Source: Hofstenia miamia (lineage: Eukaryota > Xenacoelomorpha > Acoela). Taken from it: a DNA stretch of 64,000 bases. Below, in pieces: positions 20,805 through 32,290 of this stretch (position 1 is the stretch's first letter; each line of letters opens with the position of its first letter). The translations under genes and the position numbers were made by a program. Location of the stretch: positions 604,831 to 668,830 of the forward strand of contig SCFE01000049.1 in the NCBI GenBank assembly GCA_004352715.1. Reading direction: 5' to 3'. Below the pieces are notes generated by a model, which was not told the DNA's origin, searched no databases, and saw only the letters and a list, made by a program, of their open reading frames with translations.

Positions 20805-22720
20805 GCATCCAAGCTCAATCACTCAAGTCAATTAATATCAGCTCACCTGGCCTCCTCTCAGACGTCTCTGATCTCTATGTCAGTTTTGCATTTTCTCAAA
20901 GCACAACTACCCTGCAAGAAATTAATGAGGTATGGACAAATCTGAAAGCAGATCACAGCCCTCAGACACATTGGCCTACCATCAACATTCAGAGCCCCAT
21001 GTCACAATATCATGGATCCATTGAAAGAACACTTGCCAAGTTACATTTGTCCCATGACACTCAAGATTGTCAGAACTTTTCAGAAAAGATGTTCTTGGAA
21101 AAATTCATGCTAGTGGTCCAATCCCATGGAGCCCTGTGGGTCCTCACCACTTTTCTTACAGTTGATCCTCATCTTCAGCTACCTATGGATAAGCCCACTA
21201 GGGAAAAGCTTGTGAAACAGTGTTCTCATGAACTCATTTTTGGTCCTGCTGCCTGGAAAGTTAAGAAATGGCTGCTCCACTCTTGATTATTGCACGCCTC
21301 TCCTGGGAAGACTAAAAAGGCAATGGAACATTTTGAGAAATTCTACGCCCATCTTCTCATTGTATCTAGTGGACCCCTTGGTTGCCTCACACCTCAAATG
21401 ATTGTAAACTGTTTAGGAGTCACATTCTCCAACTTAAACATCTTCTTGGACACACTCAAGAAGTACATGTGGGGAGCCACCACTGAGACCAAGTTCCCTT
21501 CTCTTAACTCTGAGTATGCAGCTCTGTGCACTAGTTGACTCATGTGCTGTGAATATGGTTCAACAAAGCAGTTCACTGAGTTAGTTGTTCACTATGAGAT
21601 TCTGTCCAGCATGGAAATCTTATTCAACCTGGAGTGGCTCAATTATCCTGAGTGTGGGTACAGCAAACTTACCCAAACCCAGTGGCAAGCTACTAAAGAT
21701 GGAGAGATAATCCCAATCACTGTTTTAGGGCAGACCATGAAAATGCCTGAACAATTCTACTGTGAGGAAGAGCTCTTATCCTCATCAGCCATCAAGGTAT
21801 CGCCCTCATTGAAGCTGTCAACCTAGATACATTTTCTTGGGTAACAGTCTCACCCAAGCTCCCACCCACTTGGTCTCTTACCAATAATGAACAGATCTTA
21901 ACAATTGAGCACCACCCTGAAGAATTCGTGGAGAAACCAGTGATAGTTGATAGAATTGTCAAGCCCAACAGTGACAATGACATCTTAGGTCTCATGAAAT
22001 GGTGCCTCATCAAGATGCTAACTAAGGAAGAGTTGGTCCTTCTATTATCACCAGGGCGACAAATCAACTTGGATGTAGAATGTACCAAAGCCACCTTTGT
22101 CTCTCTACTGCTCAAATTGAAAGTTTACAGAGCCACAGACTCTGCAGAGCTTTTTGGGAATCCATCCAGGATCCCAAAATAAATTATACCATCACTATCA
22201 GAACAGCCTCCCTTCAGAGCAATTCCAGCTTTGCCCAATTAGAGAACAATGTCAAGAAGAACAATCTTCTCTGCATTTCACCACCTTGCCTAATGATGCC
22301 ACTGATCATGCTGTCATGGAGAGTATGCTTTGGAAAGAAGAAAGTTTCTGCCCATCTCACTGACTGTATCAATTACATCTCAACTGCCTCTGAAGTCAAC
22401 AGAAATATACAAACCAAGGAGTATAAAGATACCTGTGATGCATTGCTGGAAGGTGGTAACCCTGAGCATGTATATATCAATGGGAAACTGACCATCGAGG
22501 ATATCTTTCAGATGGGCCAGCCTATCTCTACCCAGCTAGAGAAAATCCACAAACTATTAACTCCCTTGACCCTCATGTTGTCATTTTATTCCAAGCCAGA
22601 GGTGACCTGAAGTGGGCCAACAAGGCAGAGACAATAACCTGATACTATGATGTAACCAAGCATATTGAGATCATTACCATGTTATGCACCAGTATTACAG
22701 ACCCTGAAGAGATGACACAG
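20805..22720 (+). pseudogene. ORF3 of element A: conserved protein of unknown function
   Basis: A coding region of some 600 codons between the two B insertions. It is broken by TGA codons near 21285 and 21537 and frameshifts near 21790-21830 and 22090-22180, but is clearly coding because the same protein recurs in element C (34200-36690). Matching pairs include HHPEEFVE/HNPEEFVE, MKWCLIKMLTKEELV/MKWCLTEMFTKEELV and SPGRQINLDVECT/SPGQQVALDVECT. No signal peptide, membrane segment, zinc finger or catalytic motif of a known family is visible, so an envelope-type role is not supported. It is cut at its right end by a B LTR at 22721. Confidence 0.7.
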
Positions 22721-23009
22721 TGTAGCATCATCCAAAAAGGCAACTAAAAGCTGAATAACGTCGAATGATTATCAATTGAAATTAATTGTAAAAAATTTAG
22801 TTAATGAACTTTAGTTTATTTTTGTAAAATGCAACTAAGATTTAATATTGGTCAAAATAAGAAACTTGTTAGCCGATCAAGAGGTAATTGACAAATTAAA
22901 TTGAGCAAACTAATGCTTACTTATGAACAGCCATATTGGCAGACGAATCATTTGAATTTTAAAATCAGCAGGTACTTTTTGTAGAAATTTTATAAATAGC
23001 TTTGATTCA
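22721..23009 (+). repeat. Family-B LTR (left part) inserted in element A ORF3
   Basis: Begins TGTAGCATCATCC and matches 15495-15783 almost base for base. It runs into a 1000-N gap after which family-A LTR sequence follows, so this is a solo B LTR or a B element hidden in the gap. Confidence 0.8.
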
Positions 23010-24009
23010 NNNNNNNNNNNNNNNNNNNNNNNNNNNNNNNNNNNNNNNNNNNNNNNNNNNNNNNNNNNNNNNNNNNNNNNNNNNNNNNNNNNNNNNNNNN
23101 NNNNNNNNNNNNNNNNNNNNNNNNNNNNNNNNNNNNNNNNNNNNNNNNNNNNNNNNNNNNNNNNNNNNNNNNNNNNNNNNNNNNNNNNNNNNNNNNNNNN
23201 NNNNNNNNNNNNNNNNNNNNNNNNNNNNNNNNNNNNNNNNNNNNNNNNNNNNNNNNNNNNNNNNNNNNNNNNNNNNNNNNNNNNNNNNNNNNNNNNNNNN
23301 NNNNNNNNNNNNNNNNNNNNNNNNNNNNNNNNNNNNNNNNNNNNNNNNNNNNNNNNNNNNNNNNNNNNNNNNNNNNNNNNNNNNNNNNNNNNNNNNNNNN
23401 NNNNNNNNNNNNNNNNNNNNNNNNNNNNNNNNNNNNNNNNNNNNNNNNNNNNNNNNNNNNNNNNNNNNNNNNNNNNNNNNNNNNNNNNNNNNNNNNNNNN
23501 NNNNNNNNNNNNNNNNNNNNNNNNNNNNNNNNNNNNNNNNNNNNNNNNNNNNNNNNNNNNNNNNNNNNNNNNNNNNNNNNNNNNNNNNNNNNNNNNNNNN
23601 NNNNNNNNNNNNNNNNNNNNNNNNNNNNNNNNNNNNNNNNNNNNNNNNNNNNNNNNNNNNNNNNNNNNNNNNNNNNNNNNNNNNNNNNNNNNNNNNNNNN
23701 NNNNNNNNNNNNNNNNNNNNNNNNNNNNNNNNNNNNNNNNNNNNNNNNNNNNNNNNNNNNNNNNNNNNNNNNNNNNNNNNNNNNNNNNNNNNNNNNNNNN
23801 NNNNNNNNNNNNNNNNNNNNNNNNNNNNNNNNNNNNNNNNNNNNNNNNNNNNNNNNNNNNNNNNNNNNNNNNNNNNNNNNNNNNNNNNNNNNNNNNNNNN
23901 NNNNNNNNNNNNNNNNNNNNNNNNNNNNNNNNNNNNNNNNNNNNNNNNNNNNNNNNNNNNNNNNNNNNNNNNNNNNNNNNNNNNNNNNNNNNNNNNNNNN
24001 NNNNNNNNN
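23010..24009. other. Assembly gap (1000 N)
   Basis: Exactly 1000 N; hides the right end of the B LTR, the end of ORF3 and the beginning of the right A LTR. Confidence 0.99.
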
Positions 24010-24497
24010 GTGATAACTCACTCCATGACAGATGTGACCCCATATTGTGGTCACTTTAATCTATGTATAGGCATAGGCAATAAAAGAACTACTACATCTA
24101 TCAATTGAACATGCACAAACTATCACACAATGTGAATATACTATGCTGTTGGCATAAATGAATATGTGGTAGCTACACATTATTTAATATCTTTATTACA
24201 TGAGTTGAGAAGATAAACACTGAGATAAATTATTTGTATTGAGCTAGAAATTACAACTTGAGACACATGATTAGCACCTTGGATTTGTAAGGATGGATTC
24301 AATGACTTGACTTTGGTGAAATGCTGTCTGAATTGGTTGCTACTTTAACCATCTTGGAATTACTTTTTTTTCTACAATGAAATTGGTGAACTACCAATCT
24401 TCATTTGTTTTGTTAGAGCACAGGTTGTTCTTGGCAATGGTAATCTTCTGTAACCTTCATACTGCTTGAGCTGCTAGATGCACCTCATGATTCTACA
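24010..24497 (+). repeat. 3' LTR of element A (right part)
   Basis: Matches 12751-13116 of the 5' LTR at roughly 85-90% by eye and ends GATTCTACA at 24497. It carries about 145 bp (near 24035-24180) that the 5' LTR lacks. Confidence 0.85.
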
Positions 24498-25930
24498 AAA
24501 GTTTTGCTATGTTATTCTCAAGGTTCTTAATGTCAGTTGGAAGGTTCCTTATGTTGTTAAAAAGTACCAACCTAGGCTACTTGTGGGACCATGAATAAGT
24601 AATACAGGAGTAAGCCCTGCCTGATTTAGCTGTACTTCATTATATTTATTATTACTATTAGTAATAGTCTATTACTATTAATGTAATTTATTTGTTTTGC
24701 ATTTTTCCATTGCCATTCTAAGTTTCTTCTGTGGTTCACTAAATTTCTAAAATTTGGAAGATAACTATAATGTTTTTTAATTACACTGAATTTTTAACTA
24801 CTTAAGAATTATACATTACCATTATGCACTTTCTAGGCAAACTAACTATAGGATGAGAATCAAGTAACTGGTTAAACATTTGAAATAATATATGAACATT
24901 GTATTGGTGTCACACCTATAGTAGGTCATTAGTGCAGTTTCAATGTGTTCAAAAAGCTGTTCAACTGATTTTGCAAATAAATACTCAACAGGAGTTGAAC
25001 CTGCACATTACCATCAGAGATGGTAGTGTTCCACACAACAAAAATCCTCAAATAAGTAATAAAAGTCAAAGCATAGATTCAAAATGAGCATACAATCATG
25101 TATGGAAATGTACAGCTGTACTTATCACAAATCTATAAAGAAGCCAAATCAAATTTAACGGAAAGTATTTCTAGTAGAAAACTTTCCAGAATAAATCCTT
25201 CCTTAAAATAACTAAAAAGCAAATAAATGTTTTAATTAACAAAAAAATTAGCAATTCAAATGCTTTTGAAAACTTAATTATTTATACATTTATTAAAAAT
25301 TACCTCATATTGATCAAAATAGAGATTGACCTGCACACTGTTTTTATAGAGGTACTATGTTAAAAAATATCTTATTAGATATTACATATATATTCTTACA
25401 TATAAAAAATTCTCAAGTTTATATAATTTCAATCCCAATCTATGACCAGGGTTCTTAAGTACTCAGAATGTTAAGAACTTGAACTCAAATAAGTTTACTA
25501 AAACTCAATAAGAAAAACTCAAAAGAGAAATCATCAAAACTCAAACTTGAACTTATGAAATATTTTTTATTATTTGGCTGTTTTTGTTCTACCTTAATTG
25601 TGGTGACGTCCCTATGAACAGGGTTTTTTACTCTAGCTCAAGTTACTCAGACCAAGTTCAAGTTTTTACATTTTGAGTTCAAGTTTGAGTATTTTTTGAA
25701 ATGAAATTCTGCATTCAATCATGTTTTTTTCTAATTCCAAGATTAAAGTGTAAAAACATTTATTTTACAAAATTCTAAGCTAAAAAATAGTTTTTGTGAT
25801 TGGTAAGAAAATTGATATTTAAAAAAAATTAATTTTTATGGTAATTTTGAGTGGATTTTAGAACAAGTTCATGTTTGAATTTTGATGATTATGGTTTTCC
25901 TTAATAAATTTGATTAACAATAAGCCTCCT
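24498..25930. other. CpG-poor intergenic sequence
   Basis: No gene. 25440-25700 has repeated AACTCAAA/GAGTTCAAGTTTGAGT words in both orientations and two CAGGGTT starts (25448, 25619), hinting at an old hAT MITE without recoverable ends. Confidence 0.45.
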
Positions 25931-26019
25931 AGAATAAATTCAGAGTAGGGTTAATGAATTTACAAATTACTGTAGTTGTTAAGCACAATAAACAACAAAA
26001 TGATTTACATAAAAATTAG
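25931..26019 (+). repeat. Left copy of an 88-bp direct repeat flanking element C
   Basis: Near-identical (about 90%) to 37899-37986, which follows the right LTR. Shared core includes TTACAAATTACTGTAGTTGT. Much longer than any target-site duplication. Confidence 0.85.
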
Positions 26020-26508
26020 TGTAGAGTCAATTGGGGAAATTTGTGATAATCATCTTTGATTGTATATTTGAAATGACATCATTTTGACATAAAGCCATAT
26101 TTTGTTTTTATTTTACAAAAACAATTTAGTGTCCCCTCAATTAGGTGCTACATATTATTATTGCTCAAATTAAATTGCAAGGGAAATCCATGACATGATT
26201 ATCATATTATCTTTAGTTGTAAACAAGGATAGGTAATAATTTGAATTGTATAAATTTAACAATGATGTAGAGAATGGTTAATAGATTTTGTCTAGCTTCA
26301 ACTACACTACCATTTATCATTTATTTCATTTACTTCTTTTTTCATAGGCAGATAACTGTGTAAGTTAAGGCAACAATTTGGGAGTACACTCCTTGACTAC
26401 TGGTGCAACACATATTGCCTAGAGATTCATCTACCCCAAATTGTGGACCTTTTAGGTTATGTATACAGCTATGTATAGGGAAATAATAAACCTGTCATTC
26501 TATTGCAA

Positions 26509-27131
26509 NNNNNNNNNNNNNNNNNNNNNNNNNNNNNNNNNNNNNNNNNNNNNNNNNNNNNNNNNNNNNNNNNNNNNNNNNNNNNNNNNNNNNNNNNNNN
26601 NNNNNNNNNNNNNNNNNNNNNNNNNNNNNNNNNNNNNNNNNNNNNNNNNNNNNNNNNNNNNNNNNNNNNNNNNNNNNNNNNNNNNNNNNNNNNNNNNNNN
26701 NNNNNNNNNNNNNNNNNNNNNNNNNNNNNNNNNNNNNNNNNNNNNNNNNNNNNNNNNNNNNNNNNNNNNNNNNNNNNNNNNNNNNNNNNNNNNNNNNNNN
26801 NNNNNNNNNNNNNNNNNNNNNNNNNNNNNNNNNNNNNNNNNNNNNNNNNNNNNNNNNNNNNNNNNNNNNNNNNNNNNNNNNNNNNNNNNNNNNNNNNNNN
26901 NNNNNNNNNNNNNNNNNNNNNNNNNNNNNNNNNNNNNNNNNNNNNNNNNNNNNNNNNNNNNNNNNNNNNNNNNNNNNNNNNNNNNNNNNNNNNNNNNNNN
27001 NNNNNNNNNNNNNNNNNNNNNNNNNNNNNNNNNNNNNNNNNNNNNNNNNNNNNNNNNNNNNNNNNNNNNNNNNNNNNNNNNNNNNNNNNNNNNNNNNNNN
27101 NNNNNNNNNNNNNNNNNNNNNNNNNNNNNNN
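26509..27131. other. Assembly gap (623 N)
   Basis: Inside the 5' LTR of C and the left part of the nested B LTR. Confidence 0.99.
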
Positions 27132-27741
27132 GACTGGATAGTCGACACTTAGGGATATTTATATATTCTTAAATGTAGGAGACTCGACTATAATTGACCA
27201 GATAAATGACTTTACATGTAGTATTAGTAAATGTAGGTATAGGGAACTGCAATCTTATTACATAAACAATTAAGCCGATAGTTTTATGGTAATGGCTATA
27301 TTTAATATTACGTATATGCAGTTAGTGTCAACGCCCGGTTGCTTTATTAAATCAAAACAACAAACACTCTACAAAGATTGAGTTTAAGTCAGTTACAACT
27401 TTACTTGAGTGCACGCACTAAGCTAATGTAAGGTACACATAATTAATTCCAGTTGAGCTGAGATGGTGCCGTGGACTCAACCATCGTTGTATAAGAAGAG
27501 GAGCTGTGTTGTGGAGATCGGCTTCAGGCAGTGGCCCATGGAAGAACTGAAGAGGAAACATCATACCGCTCTGTCACCTAAACAGTGATAGTTAATACTC
27601 AATTATTTGATTAACGTAACTAGTTAATAATAGAGGATGGTCTGATGGTTCAACAATTTGGTAACACCTCACCCACGATTTACCAAGCACTCATTATCAG
27701 TAATCAGACACGGCGTAATAAGCTAGGTGGAGGATGTTAAA
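27132..27741 (+). repeat. Family-B LTR nested in the 5' LTR of C
   Basis: Matches the 3' half of the complete B LTR (reverse complement of 19646-20250), sharing GTGGAGATCGGCTT and the terminal GGTGGAGGATGTTA. It resumes C LTR sequence at TAGATAATA (27742), which is contiguous in the right LTR at 37676. The left end is in the gap. Confidence 0.82.
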
Positions 27742-27966
27742 ATAGATAATAAAATGTGAGACAATTAGGGTAGCACTATTCACTTATGTTATGCACTTCT
27801 CCTTAGGGATATCACATCAGCTTGAAGCCATATGAATTTGTCATCTTGGATTTTATCTAAAATCTTGTTTGTTCTAATAAATTCTCTATGTTAATTTACT
27901 ACTACAACCTTCTGCCAGGACAATGAGTTCTATAGTGTAAGTATAGTGCCAGCCCACAATTCTACA

Positions 27967-27984
27967 TGGTGACAATGACAGAAC
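27967..27984 (+). promoter_or_regulatory. Primer-binding site, element C
   Basis: TGGTGACAATGACAGAAC directly follows the LTR end; same placement and pattern as in A and B. Confidence 0.7.
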
Positions 27985-28231
27985 TCTTGACATGATGCTC
28001 AACAACTGTGTTACTGTCAATGGTCATTAGATGTTCTTAACTTGATTTGTTTTGTTGTTACTTGGTTAAGTTCTGTTGTCTCTGTGCTTCTAGTTGTTAG
28101 GATTCATTACCTAATACTGCCATACCCCTTTTTGGTGTTTATTTGTGTCTTGAACCTCTACATGTTGGTTGTTGGGGAGAGTGCTCCCAACTATCAGTTA
28201 TCTAGTTATTTGGAAAGTATTGATTTTTCTT

Positions 28232-30087
28232 ATGGATTCTAATCATACAGTTGTTTGTTCTCTTCATTTTGGGACTCCTCCCATGTGGAGCAGCTTCTGT
28301 ACAAAAGGTGGTAGCCTGGATGTTACCCCTTGTACCATTGGATCATTGTTTGATTTATCATTACCAAATTCCCCTAGTCAGGTTTCTCAGAGAAATGATC
28401 GTCAAATTTTGAATACTCAGAATGCTCTACCAATTCCTGGTTGTCCTTACAGTGGTTTTAGCCATCCCAGTCAACTTACCCCACATTTAGATGCTCATCA
28501 AATGGAAATTGAACACTTAAAAGATTCATTATCTCAAATGGTTGCAATGTGAATGGAATGTGAGCACCACATCAAGTCTCTGCAAGCAGAGCTCAACACT
28601 CAGCATTTTGCTTTTCAATGGAATGGAAAGACAAATGCTGGAATCCACCTTTGCCCTAGAGCTCCAGATACAGGAATTGAAATCTACTACTACTTGTGAG
28701 GATCCCTCTTCACCCAAGGCTATGTCTGAGAACTATGTTACTCATGCTGCATTTGATGATGCACTTGATGATCTTGCTGAGAAAATTACAAATCATTTTA
28801 CTCAAATATTATTGTCTCAACCAGGAATTGTTCCTAATTCTAAAAAGGAAAGTGAACCTTCTTCACCAAAACTATAGCAACTCTGAACTCCATATTGTGT
28901 TGTACATCATTGNNNNNNNNNNNNNNNNNNNNNGATCTTGCTGAGAAAATTACAAATCATTTTACTCAAATATTATTGTCTCAACCAGGAATTGTTCCTA
29001 ATTCTAAAAAGGAAAGTGAACCTTCTTCACCAAAACTATAGCAACTCTGAACTCCATATTGTGTTGTACATCATTGACTAATTGTAACCCTACTTTTACT
29101 CAGTCTGCCATTACTAAGGTATCTACTCTAGCTACTGTTGCTACTCCTCAAGCCTGCTTTGTTTCAGCCATCCCCACTCCAGTGAATACTAAAGTATTAC
29201 CTACAATTAATGAAAGTGTAAGTGATGGAAGCCCTACTCTAACTAACCTATGTATACCTATTGGGTCTACAACAAGTAGCTGACCATGGTATATGAATTC
29301 TATCCTTCCTCCCAAACTGAGCAGTGCACAAAAATTGTTTGGCAAGCACTTATTACTTCTTAAATTTACTGGGCAAATCAATGCAGTGTCCCATTCATTT
29401 GATGAGTGGTTTTTCCTGTTTGAATTAACCATGAAACAATACTGGAACTCTCAAGAAGCTGCTGTATCTCAGTTCTGTTGTACCTTAGTGGTTTGGCATG
29501 CAACCAATATATGATGCTTGATCATACCATTAAAACAGACTATCAGTTGTTAGTTGTTTCTTTGAATGCCATTATCAAGCTCCACATATTAAGCATCAAT
29601 ATAAGACCTTACTATGTGATATGTCTTTTAGGAGAATTGATGATATTCAGAACTATATCACCCAGGTGGAACATTTGTTTTGGCTTAGTAGCCTATCTGC
29701 AGAGTACTCTCAACACAATCTCTTTTCTTACATCTGTCAGGGTTTTCCTCCCTACATCTGAAATTGTCTAGAAGTAAAATGTAATCTGGAAGAAAATTAG
29801 CATGAGATTATTAGGGAGGCTATTAGTGTTGTCTATATGATCCACAATTCAAATCATATTGATAAAGATGTCACTGAATTAACTGGCAACAAGATTAAAG
29901 CCAAATCAAGTAAGCCCAAGGTGAAGGAAATCAGTTCTTTCAAGAAAGCAGCCTCCTTTAAAAACGAATTTGATATGGCATTGGTTTGATGTTTTCAATG
30001 TAGACAGAAGGGGCATTTGAAGTCAAATTGTTATGCTACTATACAGTTAAGAGCTGATGGAGAGGGATTTTTACTGGATGAACCTTA
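28232..30087 (+). pseudogene. gag: gag of Gypsy-like element C with zinc knuckle
   Basis: A likely start is the ATG at 28232. A Ser/Pro-rich head is followed by a helical stretch (HQMEIEHLKDSLSQM), the block ENYVTHAAFDDALDDLAEKI shared with family A, a capsid core (FTGQINAVSHSFDEW, FELTMKQYW) and the CX2CX4HX4C zinc knuckle CFQCRQKGHLKSNC at 29990-30031, the RNA-binding motif of nucleocapsids. A TGA (29987-29989) sits directly before the knuckle. Other breaks: TGA near 28550, TAG near 28875, frameshifts near 29480-29510 and 29560-29600. A 21-N run with a duplicated 143-bp flank lies inside (28770-29076). Confidence 0.85.
28770..29076 (+). other. 143-bp perfect duplication around a 21-N gap
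   Basis: 28770-28912 and 28934-29076 are identical and separated only by N 28913-28933. Identity is perfect in a region where true repeats are diverged, so an unclosed overlap at a contig join is the likely cause. Confidence 0.93.
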
Positions 30088-30154
30088 ATCCCCCACTGAG
30101 AATCTAGTTGACTTGACAGATGATGAATTACTACCACCTGGAAATTTTAATTAA

Positions 30155-30716
30155 AATGAGTGCTGACTCCTCCAAAACATGCACAGGACATCCTTGACAT
30201 CACCAATTTAATAAGGAAAAATATAATTGCTGAGGAGATAAACAGACACATAATTAATGCAACTATTGATACTGGAGCTGCTGCCTCTATCATCAGCAAT
30301 GAATGTTGTAAAGATTTATGCATTACCAAGATACTTTAGATCCATCATTAGGTAAACTTATAGATGCTTCAGGAAATAACATCTCTTTGATGGGAAAATT
30401 GTGTGATATCAGAATGCACATTCATAAGAAACCATTTGAATTCAACCTAATTGTAGTAGATACCTCAGATCACCATTTACCCTATGATCTCATATTAGGG
30501 AATGATTTCTTAGAACAGAACACATGCATTATTGACTACAAAAATAACACTATCTCTATTAAGGATCAAGAAGCCATGCAATTAACCACAATCCCAGAAA
30601 AAATGATATATTTTAAGTTAACTGAACCTGTGTATCTGGAAGCAAACCATTGGACAAGAGCTACTGTTATTACTGACACTAATATTAACAGAGATGTTAT
30701 GGTAGCTGGACAATGA
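30155..30716 (+). pseudogene. pro: Aspartic protease (retropepsin) of element C
   Basis: NATIDTGAAASIIS holds the catalytic D-T-G at 30268-30276. The C-terminal motif LPYDLILGNDFLEQNTCIID lies at about 30478-30537, followed by an open stretch to a TGA at 30714-30716. A frameshift lies near 30325-30340. It is about 70% similar to the element A protease by eye. Confidence 0.87.
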
Positions 30717-32290
30717 GGTAAATACATAAGGGGAGTAAAGTTTTCACCTGACTTATGCCATGTTCAATGTGGAAAAACCTATGTAATGATTTTGAACAGT
30801 TCTAAATTTCCTGTTTGTTTTGATACTTCCCAGTTGGAAATAGTGGTTGTCCCAGTTCAAATAGAGAGTGTTAACACTTCTTGTGTCTTGACATGCACTG
30901 CAATTCAAGACCTTGAAGAACCTTCTAGCCTATAAAAATCCCTACAGTAAATGGAGACACTTATCTTCATCTGAATATATGAGGAGAAGCAACCACTGAT
31001 AGCAGTTCTAAAATGTAATAAAAAGGTCTTTTATTATGGAATGATTAGTGTTGGCCAAGCCATAGAAGAAGAAGAGTGCCAGAGAATCTCAATGCAGAGT
31101 ATGAGAAAATACTAAGTGATTTAATTCAAAGCAGCATTATTCAAGGGAGCAATAGTCCTTACACTTCTCCAACTGTTTTCATAAGGCAGGGAGAGAAATA
31201 TCAACTTTGTATTAATTTCTGAACACTAAATGATGTAAATCTAAAGGATGCTTATCCTCTCCCTAGAATTGAAGATCTACTGTATGATGCCAGCAAATAT
31301 AAGTTTTTCTCCTGTCTTGATTTATGTAAAGCATACTGGCAAGTTCTGATGAGACCATCAGGTATCCCAAAGACTGCCTTTATAACTCTGTATGGTCTTT
31401 ATGAATTGAAAAATCCTTTGGCCTCTGCAAGGCACTACTTTTAAGCAGTATGTAATTAAAGTTCTTAAAGACAAGGGGATTTCAGCATATATTGTTGACA
31501 TCTTAGTGGCTGGCAACACTTTTTCAGAACATCTCAATAAATTAACATGCACATTGGAATTCTTGCAAAAAGCCAGACTAAAAGTTAATGGTAATAAATG
31601 TTCCTTATTACAAATGAAAGTAACTTTCCTTGGCAGAGTAATCAAACATGGGAAGATATTGATTAAAATGAATGTGAAAGACTTCCTTGAAAAAACTGAA
31701 ACACTGAAAAGTCAAAAGGATGTACAATGCTTAATGGGCTTCCTTAGTTATTATGGAATATTCCTCCCTGATTTGGCTGATAAAACTAAGAGCATCTCAC
31801 ATTTACTGAAAAAGTCTACTGAATTTAAATGGATGTGGAACAAACAGGACACCCTAGAACAAATAAAATGGGAGCTGAAGAAAATTCCGTCATTAAACAC
31901 ACCTGATTATAGTAAAGATTTTATAGTCAAATTTGATGCCAGCACCAAAGCAATCAGTGGAGTATTAATTCAGGAAAGCAATGTGAAATGTTAGCTCTAT
32001 TCAAATCCTTGAGAAAATTTCACTATTTTATCCTGGGTGCCTTTTCATAGTTTACACTGACAATAGTGCTTTGGCATGGCTGAAATGTTTTCAGGAGATA
32101 AGTCCAATATTGTGGCTCAATGGATCAAGTATCTAAATGATTTCTCATTTTCCATCCAACATTGGCCTGGCAGATTGCATCTCAATTCTGACTACTGGAC
32201 AGCCTTACCTAGTTATGTGAGAGACCTCAAGAAACCAACTTTAGAGAAGATCCCCTATGGATTTATTCCTCATGTTATGCTGAACATAAA
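30717..32290 (+). pseudogene. pol: Reverse transcriptase and RNase H of element C
   Basis: RT blocks in order: LCINF-stop-TLNDVNLKDAYPLPR (31207-31266), where families have Arg at the TGA; FSCLDLCKAYWQVLM (31309-31350); PKTAFITLYGLYEL (31369-31410). A degenerate catalytic loop, IVDILVAGN (31490-31517), stands where YVDDILV is expected. FLGRVIKHGK and LMGFLSYYGIFLPDLADK (31627-31782) complete the connection. RNase H: FIVKFDASTKAISGVLI (31919-31969) carries the first Asp; YTDNSALAWLK (32053-32085) and HWPGRLHLNSDYW (32160-32198) match the rest. Several stops and frameshifts make it inactive. The order PR-RT-RH-IN places it in the Gypsy (Metaviridae-like) group. Confidence 0.9.

Larger units (their letters stand above)
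26020..27966 (+). repeat. 5' LTR of Gypsy-like element C, interrupted
   Basis: Starts TGTAGAGTCA and ends CACAATTCTACA. 26020-26230 and 26467-26508, then 27742-27966, match the right LTR (37282-37893) at roughly 95-97%. Relative to that LTR it has about 240 extra bp (26228-26466), a 623-N gap and a family-B LTR insertion. Confidence 0.85.

Noticed and set aside
15683-24108. Very long ORFs of 340-414 codons on both strands
   Set aside because: They run through 1000-N gaps read as unknown residues; only the short real ends carry sequence.
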